Origin: Bimuria novae-zelandiae CBS 107.79
Taxonomy: Eukaryota > Ascomycota > Dothideomycetes > Pleosporales > Didymosphaeriaceae
NCBI GenBank assembly: GCA_010015655.1
Contig: ML976663.1
Span: 339,617-403,616 of the forward strand
DNA: 64,000 nucleotides
Direction of reading: 5' to 3'
Part shown: piece after piece, positions 1 through 10,727 of the stretch
Layout: each line of letters opens with the position of its first letter
Numbering within the stretch: position 1 is the stretch's first letter
Translations under genes and position numbers: made by a program
Notes under the pieces: generated by a model
The model's input: only the letters and a program-made list of their open reading frames with translations
What the model was told of the DNA's origin: nothing
Databases searched by the model: none

Positions 1-2
1 GC

Positions 3-1325
3 AATACTCCGGATCAGGGCAATGGCAACCATGACGCTGAAGCTGCACGTGCTCTTCCTGCCATGTCGGGCGGTGCTGGCGGCGCTCTCCCACCCATCTC
101 CGGTGGTGCTGGGGCCAATTGGCCTGCTATGTCCGGCGGCGCTGGAGGCGCACTCAGTCGGTCACTCTCTAGTGCGTCTGCAAGAAGTCCTGACATGCAA
201 GGTGCTCCAGTTGCTGGACTTGTTCGCTCTTCATCAAAGGCATCCTCGCATCGCCACTCTGTTGGACCCGTCTATGGTGCTCGAGAACAGGCGACATCGC
301 CTGGGCTTTTTGCTCGCGAGTCTCGTTACAGTACTGGCTCTTACCTGTCTACCACTCCATGGGATCCTTCGCTTGCGCTCCATGCCGCTGCGGCAGCGTC
401 CAGTGTCAGTCTCAACCAATACAAGGATGAAGCAGAGCAGAATCCATTCCTTGACCCAGAGGAACCCAAGCCTGTAGCTAATCCCTCTCCCATGGGTGGC
501 ACTGTTAAAGGCCCACTCAGTATCAACCCGTATGCCTTCAACGCCTTCAACGACAGTCCTGCCGCAAAACAGTACCCTCCAATGTCGCCTTATGGTCCCG
601 TAAACCGTAACTCAAGCCCCATCAGGGAGCGTGCCTCTGAGAGACTCAGCGACCCCTTTGCAGACCCCTTCGAGCATGACCTCATTTTGAACGTCGCGCC
701 GCATACTTCGACTGATTCTTCTATAACAGTTTTGGCACCGCCACCTACACCTCGCGGAGCGGTACCAGCCCGTGGTCCTTCACCCAATCCCTATGAGTTC
801 CGCCCACCACCCCCGCCCTCTGCTAGCCATTTTCCTGGTCGGGATTCAGGCTGCGACTCCTTGATCCCAGAGCCTCTGGTGCCGTCTGGACGCAACACTC
901 CAGAGGGTCGTCGCTCGCCCGCTGCACATGAGTCTTCCGACAATCAGGGAACGTTGATGCAGCCACCTCCAGCGCATGTCAGTCCCAAGCCGCAAGGCAA
1001 CAGCTGGGACAACAACAGAGTGGACCACCCAGGTGACGTGCCTGCGCCGCTCTTCCCCAAGAAGCCACTGCCTCTGCGCCGCCAACCCACACTGGCAGGC
1101 CCAGGCCAGACACTTCTTGCTTCCACCGGACTTCCCTTGACCATCAAGCGGAAACCCATGGGCAACGACAGTGTCAGTGGCGTGCTCGACATCCCCAGGA
1201 ACCAACACCTCAGCCCTGGCCCTACACCCACCCAAGCCGACTTTAGCGATGATCCTGTCGTGCAGAGGAAGAGGAGTGGAGAGATGATGTTTGCCGACCC
1301 CTCGTTGGTTGGGCGCCAGTTCTAA
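3..1325 (+). CDS. 3' part of a Pro/Ser-rich hypothetical protein (5' end outside window)
   Basis: The reading frame is open from base 3 to a TAA at 1323-1325 (440 residues), and no start is needed inside the window, so this is the C-terminal part of a longer protein. The first part contains a Gly/Ala/Ser-rich stretch in which the motif PAMSGGAGGAL occurs twice. The rest is low-complexity and rich in Pro, Ser and Asn (polyproline runs such as PPPPP, and DPFADPFEHD-type acidic patches). I see no catalytic motif or membrane segment in the visible part. Such tails are common at the cytoplasmic end of fungal single-pass membrane proteins and in cytoskeletal or signalling adaptors, but nothing here decides between them. 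The ATG at 63 is internal to the open frame and is probably not the true start. Function not recognised. Confidence 0.75.
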   Translation, partial: NTPDQGNGNHDAEAARALPAMSGGAGGALPPISGGAGANWPAMSGGAGGALSRSLSSASARSPDMQGAPVAGLVRSSSKASSHRHSVGPVYGAREQATSPGLFARESRYSTGSYLSTTPWDPSLALHAAAAASSVSLNQYKDEAEQNPFLDPEEPKPVANPSPMGGTVKGPLSINPYAFNAFNDSPAAKQYPPMSPYGPVNRNSSPIRERASERLSDPFADPFEHDLILNVAPHTSTDSSITVLAPPPTPRGAVPARGPSPNPYEFRPPPPPSASHFPGRDSGCDSLIPEPLVPSGRNTPEGRRSPAAHESSDNQGTLMQPPPAHVSPKPQGNSWDNNRVDHPGDVPAPLFPKKPLPLRRQPTLAGPGQTLLASTGLPLTIKRKPMGNDSVSGVLDIPRNQHLSPGPTPTQADFSDDPVVQRKRSGEMMFADPSLVGRQF

Positions 1326-2098
1326 GTTTGAGCACTGACCGCAGTTATGATGGCTTAATGGTTGATACTTGTATATACGGATGGATGGTTTTACATTGAT
1401 GGGCTGCGATAGACTTCGATTCGACATCCTCTTGGCCGGAACGGGTCAAGCTGGCTTTAATTCTGACTTCCTCTTCCGGCGACGTTTCCTTTCATCTTTT
1501 TGCGCGCCTGTCGATCGCTCGACGGGTTGCGCGTGCAACATTTTTCGCTTCTTTGTCACGCTTAGCGGGCCCCTCTCACGCTTTCATTTCCACCACGTTC
1601 CCTCGCTTCGCTTTCTTTGTAGCTGGCTGTTTTTTATACCCTCTTGTGTGCCTGAGGCAGGTTTTGTATCATCACAGAAATTTTGTATTTGTAGTAGATT
1701 AATAAAAAGGAAAAAAAGCGTGTGAACTGGTCTGTTTATGCGGCTGCTTGTGTGCATGGGAGGGGAGGGAGACAGTCGGAGCTTGGTGAGATTGTGACGA
1801 CAGGACGGTGGCGGTTTGGCAGGGCTTTGTGCTTGTCTGCCGCATGATGCGTCCAGGTCGTGATGCCCTCAAAGGAGCATATTCGGCCAGCGTCCATGAG
1901 ACGGCCAGCTTTGTTCCCGCAAAGAATAGCCAGGCTGGCCGACAAAGAGAACGAGTTTGTCCAGCACGAGGGCCCGCCGTCTTGCTCGTCAAGCCCTTTT
2001 TCGCGTATAAATTTTGCGCCCGCCGTCTTGTTGGTTTTCCATTGGGTTTCCTTCCGGACACCAAATCTTTGATTGTTGCCTGTGTTGTCTGACTAAAT
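1326..2098. other. Intergenic region: 3' UTR and promoter
   Basis: Between two genes on the + strand. It holds T-rich sequence with a possible polyadenylation signal (AATAAAA near 1700) for the upstream gene. A TATA-like TATAAAT lies near 2006, about 90 bp before the next start codon. Open frames here are short and without recognisable domains. Confidence 0.5.
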
Positions 2099-4373
2099 AT
2101 GGTCCTTACGAAATTGTCAGAACATGTAGAGAAGTACCGAGCGAGTTCCAGTTTTGCTCGTCGTCGCTTTAGCGGCGAAAGTGAAGATGCGAGTTCTGAG
2201 CGACGCAGCAGTCTCCGTTCTAACACCTCGAGGAAGGACGGAAAGTCTTCGCCAGCTGCATCATCTCAAGTAGTTTCAGCCAACGCTGGCGCTGAAAAAA
2301 AGAGGAAAGCCTCCAAGAAGAACGACGATGCCGACGAAGACGAAGATGATGATGGAGAAGAAGAAGCTGCAGCAGAAGCCCCCGAATCCAAGAAAGCTGC
2401 TCCCAAACGAAAGAAATCCGTCAAAGACAAAAATCCCGATGGGAACGACGCCGACGAAGACGACGAAGCAACAGAGCCCCCCAAATCCAAGAAAGTTACT
2501 CCCAAACCGAAGAAAGCTGTTAAAGCGAAGAAACCCGATGGAGACGACGACGGAGAGGATGGCGAAGCCCACGTCGCACTATCAGCCAAATACCGCCCCT
2601 GGAACAGCCCCGCGCCCTTCGGAGGCCCCATCATGGAACCCAATCCCGACCCTACCGCCTACGGCGTGATTTCCCATTCCGAAAAGGACAAAGAAGGAAA
2701 CACGCTTCCGCTTCCAGACTTCTCTGGTCAACCTCCAGCGCGGAACAGCAACGCCCAGACAGCCCCACAGGAGCTATGGGAGGACCGCAGAATCGGCTTC
2801 CGCTTTCACGCCGGGGATCGTCACACGACACGCGGAGAAGTCTATCCCCGACGCAAGAGGGAGGCTGCCCTCGACGAGTACGCCGATACAGTGAAGGGTC
2901 TCCTCGAAGACGAGATCAACGACCCCGATGAGCCCGTCGATCAAAATGAGTATCTCATCATCAAGCTCATCGATATGCGCAAGGGCGCGAACAAGCAGCC
3001 GAAGCGCCAGCCGATTTACTGGGCGCATAAGAATGGCGTGCCGAAGGATTGGAGTGATAAGGATATGGTGAAACGGCTCAACGACTCCTACCGCGATAAT
3101 GTGAAGAGCATCACCGTCGACGCTGTGTGGAGCCAGAAAGAAGCGCACGCAATCGCGGAGTGCTTGAGGAAGAATAAGGATGTGAGTATTAAGGAGGTGG
3201 CGTGGAGGTTGAATGATAAGTTTATGGGGGAAGATGTTTTTGCAACGCCGGAGAAGTGGGATGAGAAGTTTCGGGGGAGGACGATTGAGAGTGTGAGGTA
3301 TGTGCGCCCGACGGGCTTTGTGTGGTTGTGTGATGGCGATGAAACTAACGGGGGGCAATAGGGCGGAGTATCTCGCGCATAAGCGGCTGTATGATCAGGG
3401 TTTGGAACCTAGGAAAGACGAAACGAGGAATAAGAAGTATAAGCTCGCGGACGGCAAGACCGTGGGGGACGTTATGCGGGAAGAAGCCCAGAGGATCGCG
3501 AAGGAAGAGGCCGCGAAGGAAGAGGCCGCGAAGGAAGAGGCCGCGAAGAAAGCGGCTGACAGGAAAAAGAAAAAGGACAAGGGCAAGGGCAAGGAAAAGG
3601 AAACTGCCGACGACGATGAGGAGGAGGAAGGGGAACGGGAACGGGAAGGGGAAGAGGTGGAGAAGAATACTGCAGAGGACATAGAGGAAGATGTTGAACG
3701 TGCTCTCGAGGAAAAGGCTGCGACGATGGTCTTTGCGAAAGGCGCCAACGCTGGGAAACCCAAATACATCAACACACTGACTCCCCTGGAGGTTAAACAG
3801 TTGGCACAACTGAGGGGTATCCCAATTTCAGATAAAGATGGGAAGACATTGACGAAAGAAATACTCGTTAAGGCACTCTTGGAAGACGATCACGCCAACA
3901 ACATAACCTACCAACAAACAGCCACACTTGCCGCCGCCAACGACGCAGGAGTAGGCCCTTCCAAGAAAACCACCAAGAAGAACACGAAGAAAAAGACACC
4001 TGCCGCCGAGATAGAGCAGCCCGCCCAAAACACCCCCCGCAAGCGCTCTTCCACAGGCAGCACCGGCCCCTCTTCCCCCTCCAAGCGGCACAAATTTAGC
4101 GCCTCTGCAACTTCAGCAAGCCCGTCCGAGTCCTCCATCCGCCAATCCAGCTCAGTCCGCAAAACTGCCAAAGTCCACTTCGCGGACGGACACGCTTCGC
4201 GGCAGTCTTCTACGGCCAGCACGGGAAGCTGCAGGTCCTCGCGCAGGAAGAACAGTACCGAGGGCAGAAACTCCACATCCGCGAGTGATCTGTTTAAAAG
4301 GGAAGCCGATGCTATTATAGCTCATCATACGGCTCACGAGGATGATGCGTCTTTAGATGTTGATGAGGATTAG
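2099..4373 (+). CDS. Acidic/basic low-complexity nuclear protein with SAP-like segment (two exons)
   Basis: Exons are 2099-3297 and 3362-4373. The 64-bp intron has 5' GTATGT, branch-like ACTAAC and 3' AATAG, and splicing keeps frame, giving 736 residues. The first third is a charged low-complexity region of alternating acidic (DEDEDDD) and Lys-rich (PKRKKS) blocks, typical of nuclear proteins. A folded-looking central region of about 200 residues (roughly 165-400) includes the ENDPDEPVDQNEYLIIKL-type stretch. The second exon has three KEEAA repeats and a Lys/Glu coiled segment. It then has a stretch resembling a SAP DNA-binding motif (LTPLEVKQLAQLRGIPISDK), followed by Ser/Thr-rich basic sequence. 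A role at chromatin is an inference from composition and the SAP-like motif; I recognise no named family. The stop codon lies inside a tandem repeat (see findings). Confidence 0.8.
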
Positions 4374-4412
4374 GAGGAGGATGCGTCTTCAGATGTTGAT
4401 GAGGAAGAGTGA
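4338..4412 (+). repeat. Tandem 36-bp coding repeat interrupted by the stop codon
   Basis: Two imperfect 36-bp units are adjacent, 4338-4373 and 4374-4409. The first encodes the last residues (EDDASLDVDED) and ends in TAG at 4371-4373. The second, in the same frame, encodes EEDASSDVDEEE and ends in TGA at 4410-4412. The present protein therefore stops one repeat short of a downstream in-frame stop. Confidence 0.7.
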
Positions 4413-5218
4413 TTTGCTGGGGATGTGTCTTAGTATACATTGACGCGATGCGGGTGTGCTTGTATAGTTGTAGGGGTATAGATGCGCTGGTGCGGTTGCG
4501 CCACAGCGTGTCAGATTTGAGTATCAGAAGGTAGGTATTTTTATAGTTAGTTCGTCTGGATTTTGTTCAGTTTTGCAGCTGTTGTTTGGTGTTTGGCGTA
4601 TTGGTTTTTTAGGTAGACTATATGTGCAGATTATATGTTTACTTTGTCTTAGTTATCGCTGAGTAGTAGCTTACAAATAACACACGCGTATGACGTTAAA
4701 TTCAATCATGAAGGAAAACACTTGCCCCATACGCAGTACGTTCGGATGATGGGATAACCTAGATTAACTTAGGTGCCATGTTCATGCGTCAAATAAGATC
4801 GCTAGGATTTTATCGAGGTTGTATCTGCTCTATGCCAAAATGTAAGACGCCATACCCCTAGCTTTACCACCCATGATGTCCATACAGCCATAAGCACGAA
4901 AGTAGAACGAAGGAAAATCTTGCCTGTAGATGCTGTCGATACGTAAAGATAGATGAGAAGTGGCGGAAGGAGGTTGGGCGACACGAGCGAAGACTGCTCT
5001 GCTGCTCGTGGAAGAAAGTTTGAAAATTGAAGCTGAAAATCAATAGAGAAAATGGACAGACTTGACTCGGTCGTGAGTAAGTATAGGTATAGATAATAAA
5101 TCAGACGATGAAAGAGTATGTCGTGAAGCGTTCCGCGCCCGGTGCTTGCTTTTCGTGGCAACAAGGTCGCAGACAGGTTGGTACCCTCGTATGTCGCGAG
5201 ACAATTATGTTGCCAGTT
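4413..5218. other. Convergent intergenic region, no gene seen
   Basis: About 800 bp between the converging acidic nuclear protein gene and the kar5-like gene. It is T/A-rich with short frames only. A 120-residue minus-strand frame (4802-5164) looks like translated UTR (Leu/Tyr/Ser-rich, no domain). Probably two 3' UTRs. Confidence 0.5.
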
Positions 5219-7175
5219 TTAGCAGACAGTAGAGGCCCGCTGAAAATTATTTATCCGGTCGCGCACATCTGCGTCTTCTTGAGCCTCCCTTGAAAGAAAC
5301 CGGTTGCCAACGTAAGCTGTTCTGGCCTGTTGCGCGGAAGAGGACACTGTGATAGTAAAAGCTCGAGATTGCGGCTGACTCGGAGGCAGCTGCGTTGTCG
5401 GGTGAACTTGCAACGGTTGAGGAGCTCGCCGGCGAAATATTCCCGAAAAAATTGAGATTGCCGTAGAAAAGCTAGACATGCGGTTGGAAGAGGACTTATA
5501 GAGGAAGACAGGTATAGAAGTAATGAGGGCACCGCAGGAAATAACGCGAAACCAACTGAAACGAATTAGCATAGGCGATTTACGCACAGTGTAGTACTTA
5601 CAAATAACATCGTTCTGGTGGCTGGGTCCGAAGAAGTCTCTCTGCTGGATCCTTGAGTCCCTCCGGGATAGAGACTGACCGTGAGACAGCGTAAGAAGAT
5701 GCGCCACCTACCAGAAGAGCCAGTAGTGTTATCGTAAGTTGTCGGAACATGTTGCCCACCAATGGCATTCTCGACATTACGTTGCTGAAAAGGACCAGCC
5801 CTAGCACGATCCCTCCGATACCGGCATAGGCGAACAGCGTATCAAAATGAGCCATGAACCGCCCAGCGGTTTGTGCGACGGACGCCAGGCCACCTAGGCT
5901 ATCGTTGACAGTACCAACGTGGGTAATGGTATCTTCCAGTTCGGTCTTCAATGTGCTGGTCTTCTCGTTGAGATTATCCACATTGTGTTGGACACTGCCC
6001 ATGCCCGTTGATATGATGTCGAAGCTCTGCACTGCTGTTTTGTGTTGCTGCTGAATGGCCAGCATGCTCTTCTCGTGGTATTCTTGCAACTCTGCATTGT
6101 ACCTTTCGAATTGTCCTGAGAGCTCCTTTGTCAATGATTGGTAGACAAGCCCTATGTTGGCGGTAAAATGCGCAAGAGCATCCGCTTGGTTACGAGTGAC
6201 CACATCCACGCCCGTTGCGAGTGAGGCTTCCATGCGGGATTCGAATTTGGCGTTCAGTGCATTATAATGTTCATTGGCTTTCTGTTGCAAAACTGCAACT
6301 TCGGACTGCATAGAACGGAGGCTCTGATTGGTTTCTCTAAGCTGATCTCGGTGCTGTCTCTGGGCTTCTTGGGCGAACTGTGTGAAGCTCTCTGCTGCCT
6401 GCTGGGACTCTGCGAAAAAGTGTCTAGTGTCGTCGGACCAGGTGTGAAGTTGGTCTTCCATGGCTCGAAGCTTGGATTCCAGAGGCAGTACAGACTCGTG
6501 CAGCTTGGAAACTACAAGTGTAAGGTTCTTGTACAGCCGGAGGGCTTCTTCCTTCTCAATGTGGTGCCTGCTTAGATGGCATATCTGCATAGCACGGTTC
6601 ATTGCATTGCTGTATGAGGTCCAGGTCTGGGGCGAGGATTGCATTGTTGCGAGACACTGGGTGAGGTCTGTCTTGGTCGTTTTCGGATAGCAAAGCTCAT
6701 TACCAGGACCGGACGGCTCTGTGTGGCCCCAAAGCCAAGAGCGTTTCGCACAAGCTTCCTTGGAAGGAAGGAACGCATGGCACTTTGGCGGCGGCCTGGA
6801 TGCGTGTTGCGCGCCAACATACTCGCACATCGCCAGCTTGAGGGCGTATTCGTTTTGGATATATTCGAGAACCTGATCGGGGTAGACTTTGGCGAATTCT
6901 GTAGGGTCATCAAGGAGTTGGCAATCCGCGACGAGTTTGGATGACGCAAGTTGTGTGCATGCAGGTGCAGAGTGTAAATTCTCGATCCAAGCCATCGTCT
7001 CTTTCAGCTCGGTTCCCTGATTGATCTCTGCATTGGCCTTAAGTATCAAGGATAGGCGAGGGTCGATAGTATGAACGGCATTTGCACGTGGGGATGGAAG
7101 CTGCGCGATAGCGACCCCGAGGTGGGAAATGAGCATTGGCAGACAGACCGTAAGAAGTTGATGTGGCAACCGCAT
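5219..7175 (-). CDS. KAR5: Kar5/Tht1-type nuclear membrane fusion protein
   Basis: Exons on the minus strand are 7175-5602 and 5555-5219. The 46-bp intron (GTAAGT...TTTCAG) rejoins the frame, giving 636 residues. An N-terminal signal peptide (MRLPHQLLTVCLPMLISHLG) is followed by a lumenal Cys-containing domain; cysteines sit near ACTQL, DCQLL, MCEYVG, KCHAF and LCYP. A long helical coiled-coil region spans about 220-430. Three hydrophobic segments follow: about 447-468, 479-498, and a third (ISCGALITSIPVFLYKS) supplied by exon 2. This is the layout of the Kar5/Tht1/Gex1 family, which acts at the nuclear envelope in nuclear fusion during mating. Without the intron the protein would end right after the second membrane segment. 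The family call rests on architecture and Cys pattern, not a search. Confidence 0.75.
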
Positions 7176-9409
7176 TTTGATAGTCGATATGGCTTTACTC
7201 CAGGTGGTCTATTTCACTTGGGGACGGGGGCGGGAGCTTGAAGGCTGAGCGACTGTGGGAAGAAGAAGGAGTAAGGAGAGCAGGAGGAAGGCGCTATATA
7301 GACAGCTTGCCACTATGGTAGTCACGCCCCTCACACGAGAAGTAAAAGAGAAAATAACAGGAACGAATTACTTCTTAGCAGAGTATTTGACAACTTAGAG
7401 CTCATAGCAAAGCTGAGAGACACGGGCGAAGCCTGTGTGCACCCGGCACAGCGACCACGTGAAGCCGGAAGGTGACCCCACGAGGCAGCGAGCAGAAGCC
7501 ACCACGCGACCCGGAAAAGATTTAGGTTAGTAGGAGATCAAAGTGCACCGCGCTCTATCAGGGGTTGTGAGCAATAATACAGTATTTGTGTGGTAGTTAC
7601 TGGGTCGTTGATGGTGGAGGAGATGGGTGGGTCGCGCTTGCCTTCAGGGAATGTTGCCGTCGCGTTAGCCAATGACACTCTCCCAGCCCGCCCTGGAGTT
7701 GGAACACTGGAGTTGGAGTTCGGAAGCTTGCTAGTTGCCCTGCTTCAGGTAAGAACGCTGTTCTCGCTCATTATCGGCACCTGCTAAGATCCTATACTGA
7801 GCAGGCCTCACATCCGCCCCACCCACCTGCTAGACTGCCCACGCAGAACAACCTGACAGTATATCTTACTTACCGCGGGGTAGCTACACATGAACCGCGC
7901 AGGCTCACTGGCAGACAGTCTGAAGGGAACATGGTGGGAAGTAGCGTGGGTTGTCAATTTGGCCTGGACACTGGTACGTTTGGGGGAGGAATGGCTGTAT
8001 GCGCAGAGGGTGCAATGCTGACGGCCAATCCTTCCTGGAGGATGAATGCTCTGAATTCAATTATATGAGATACTGAGGGTATGCACAATCAGCACTATTA
8101 ACGGTACTCTACCATGAGCTTTTGGTGGGAAGCATGTTGGAACAATGCGGCGTGCGGCGGATGCGATGACAAGTTCGATGCACCGACCCGCAACTCCGCA
8201 CCTGTCTTCTAAATCCGGCCTTAGTGCTGTAGAACATAAATAGACATCCTCCTACTCTTGTTCCAGGGCGTGTTGGCAAGCTGGTTGGTAGTGAAGAGCT
8301 CTCGCGCAGTAGGCGACTTCCCAATCCTTCTCATGTGCCCACATTTTCGCGTAACACTTCAGGCCATACCGTATCAGCGCTAGCGCGAAGCGGACCCCCA
8401 CCGACGAAGATGGCCTCACGGTAGTCAAAAGGCAAGCCTCAAGATGCTGACGATGTCGAAAAGGCATTTGCCGCGGTTGAGGGCGACGTTTCCACTGCAT
8501 TTATTGTGGCGTTGAACAGCGCACGCACGAGCAACAACCCAGAGGCCGCGTCAGTGTCCCATCCAACTTACATGCACAACTCCCACACCCACGCGATCGA
8601 AACGATGAAAAACTGCGGCACGTATACATAGAACCAAGTTCCCTCGCTACGTCATCGCTCCTGGAAGGAAATTCAGGCGTGGTTCCGACTACCAAATGGG
8701 AATCAAGGAGACGGTATCCGCATTCAAGACTGTAAGACGAGGAGGCGCCGCATCGCTCCTCATGGACGCTACCGAGAGCGAAGGACTGAGATAGTATGAA
8801 ACCTATCATATCCATTTGAGCCGCGCGAACTGGATGATACTGGACAAAACCGTCAATGAACTATTGTTTCTCCGTTGCGCGATACGTTTCATACCGAGGC
8901 TTGGGCGCTCGTAAGTTCTCGACAATAGCGTGTAGCATGCGGAAGCTCTTCGCAGCTGATGCTTTTGCGCATGTTCGTGAAGGCTGGGTGTGGTGTTGGT
9001 AGCTTCAAGGTTTTCCAATATTCGTTTGTCCGCTGCTATGGAAGTGACTGAAGTCGAACCTCCTTACAACCTTCCCGCGTTTGGAGCACGTCCAACAGTA
9101 CCAAGTAAACATTCAAATGCTGCTGCTGCTGTGCAATCAGTACTCCTTTTATCGGCTCTACATTCGTGTCGTAAGAGTGACGGTACGTGTGAGTTGATTC
9201 GATTGTTGACTGCTCGAACTTGGGTCATCAGGAAGGCGCAGTGTGGCTGTACACTCCTGGGACCAGGCCGCTCCTTCCTCAACCGCTGGGCCTCTACGTT
9301 CGGCCGTCTTCAAGACTCCGCGCTCTTCTCCAGATTCCGCTCTTTGTACCCCAACTCGAACCTCACTCGCTACCCCGACAGCACCACCTGCTCGCCTACC
9401 GCCGACAAG
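7176..9409. other. Long gene-poor stretch
   Basis: About 2.2 kb between the divergent kar5-like gene and the small secreted protein gene. The first few hundred bases are presumably the kar5 promoter. Minus-strand frames at 8109-9018 (70-104 residues) are Ser/Arg/Cys-rich, overlap each other in different frames and show no domain or convincing splice joins. I see no tRNA-like fold, TIR or long repeat. A decayed gene cannot be excluded. Confidence 0.4.
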
Positions 9410-10135
9410 ATGCAATTATTCGCCCTTTACCTCTCAATGTTAGCGCTTGCCGTCACTGTCTCGACGTCTCCAACTCCCAATGGTCCTCGAATTCACGGCG
9501 TCAAACAGCGTGCGGACAATGTCGTCCGCGCTCCTGCTCCGATTCCCACGATTGCAGTACGCCATGATTGGATAGCATAGACTTGATGCGGGTCTAAGCT
9601 TTGACAGATGATTGATCCCGCCACCGAGGCACTCCACAAGCGCGACGACACAAAGCAGTATGTCTTCGGCGGTTTCAAGACCAAGAAGAAGCCCGGAGAG
9701 TATACCACGATGGAAGCCCCCTTCAACGAGACGCTCGGCTCCACGTGATGCAACGAGATCGCCGACGTAGGCAAGGACAGAGAATGCAACAACATCCTGA
9801 ACAGCGCCCATGTCAATTCGCACATTAGTTGGAGCAATCCGGGTACTGAGGATAGGCCGCCGGAGTACGTGTGCTTCTTCTATGAGTCTAAGTAAGCTGC
9901 TACATTCGGTAAACGTAGGCACATAAGCTGACTGCACGATAGGGGCAAGTACGACCCGAGCGATGGACATGCGGAGTACGTCGAGAGCATTCCGGTCCCG
10001 AAGATTCAGGTCAACGAGACGGATTTCGAGACCTCAAAGTACAAGTACATCACCTGGGGGTGCCAGTGGCATCCTAAGAACACCGACTATCAGGCGAAGG
10101 GACACACTGGCCACCCGCCGGCCAAGAATTGTTGA
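9410..10135 (+). pseudogene. Small secreted Cys-containing protein gene with an in-frame TGA
   Basis: Three exons are inferred: 9410-9556, 9608-9891 and 9943-10135. Both introns are 51 bp (GTACGC...GACAG; GTAAGC with GCTGAC branch...ATAG), and splicing keeps one frame to a TGA at 10133-10135, about 207 codons. The N-terminus is a clear signal peptide (MQLFALYLSMLALAVTVST). An in-frame TGA at 9746-9748 stops translation after about 95 residues. All five mature-region cysteines lie downstream of that stop. The frame stays open and protein-like after it (motifs CNEIAD, ECNNIL, YVCFFYESK, WGCQWHP), so the lesion looks recent. The family is not recognised; size and secretion signal are effector-like. 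A splice at 9745 to bypass the TGA would need an intron of at most about 36 bp, which is unlikely. Confidence 0.6.
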
Positions 10136-10583
10136 GGCTCTCATTTCCCTCGTCTTCCCGCTTCCCATCGACGGCGTTATATCCGGCTTACTGGATGCTT
10201 GACGTGGCCCAAACACTCCGCACACTGAAGGTGCGCAGCTAGCGATAGTCAATTTACCATGGAAATGTTAAGATCTGAATGATCCCATCTCTTCTCGGAG
10301 CCTTCTATCGTGCCTAGCATTCTGCATTTTTTTGGCTTGGAGCGTCGCAGTGCGTCTTGATTCGAGAGGAGCGAAGATCAGACATAGGGGTGACAAAGGA
10401 AGACACCGAAAGCGAGACTACGGCCTTTGGTCGAGAACAGTCTAGAATTTTAACTCATGCTATGGGGAATGTTCATCCGTAGGTCAGGATTATAAAGCAA
10501 GCCATGGGAGATGTTTGTCCGTAGGTGAGGCGTTGTTGGGCAAAACGTATTGTCACGTATTCATACCTGGCGTATTTCGCCGT
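10136..10583. other. Spacer between secreted-protein gene and transposon
   Basis: About 450 bp with no open frame of note; likely the 3' UTR plus flanking sequence up to the transposon insertion site. The sequence GGGAATGTTCATCCGTAGGT near 10465 recurs imperfectly about 50 bp downstream (GGGAGATGTTTGTCCGTAGG), a small local duplication. Confidence 0.45.
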
Positions 10584-10585
10584 TA

Positions 10586-10653
10586 CAGTCGTTTGCGAAA
10601 TAACGTGTTTCACCAGTCATTGAGCCACACCAGTCACTGAGCCACCCCACCAA
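10586..10653 (+). repeat. Left TIR of Fot1-like element
   Basis: 68 bp, identical in inverted orientation to 12379-12446. It contains two tandem copies of a 17-18 bp CACCAGTCA-TGAGCCAC motif, possibly transposase binding sites. Confidence 0.92.
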
Positions 10654-10727
10654 AACTGACGCAGCTTTCTGCACGATAGCTTAACAACGTAATAGTTAAA
10701 TTTAATATAAATAGATTAATATAATAG

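Noticed and set aside
846..1427. Minus-strand 193-residue frame
   Set aside because: Antisense shadow of the Pro/Ser-rich gene.
3300..3361. Overlap of two long + strand frames, possible overlapping genes
   Set aside because: GTATGT at 3298, ACTAAC at about 3344 and AG at 3361 define an intron that joins the two frames exactly; it is one gene.
8109..9018. Series of minus-strand frames that could be exons of one gene
   Set aside because: No consistent splice joins, no domain, and composition like random GC-rich translation.
9745..9780. Mini-intron that would remove the TGA in the secreted-protein gene
   Set aside because: The only AG sites give introns of 26-36 bp, shorter than any other intron in the window, and the sequence removed looks coding.
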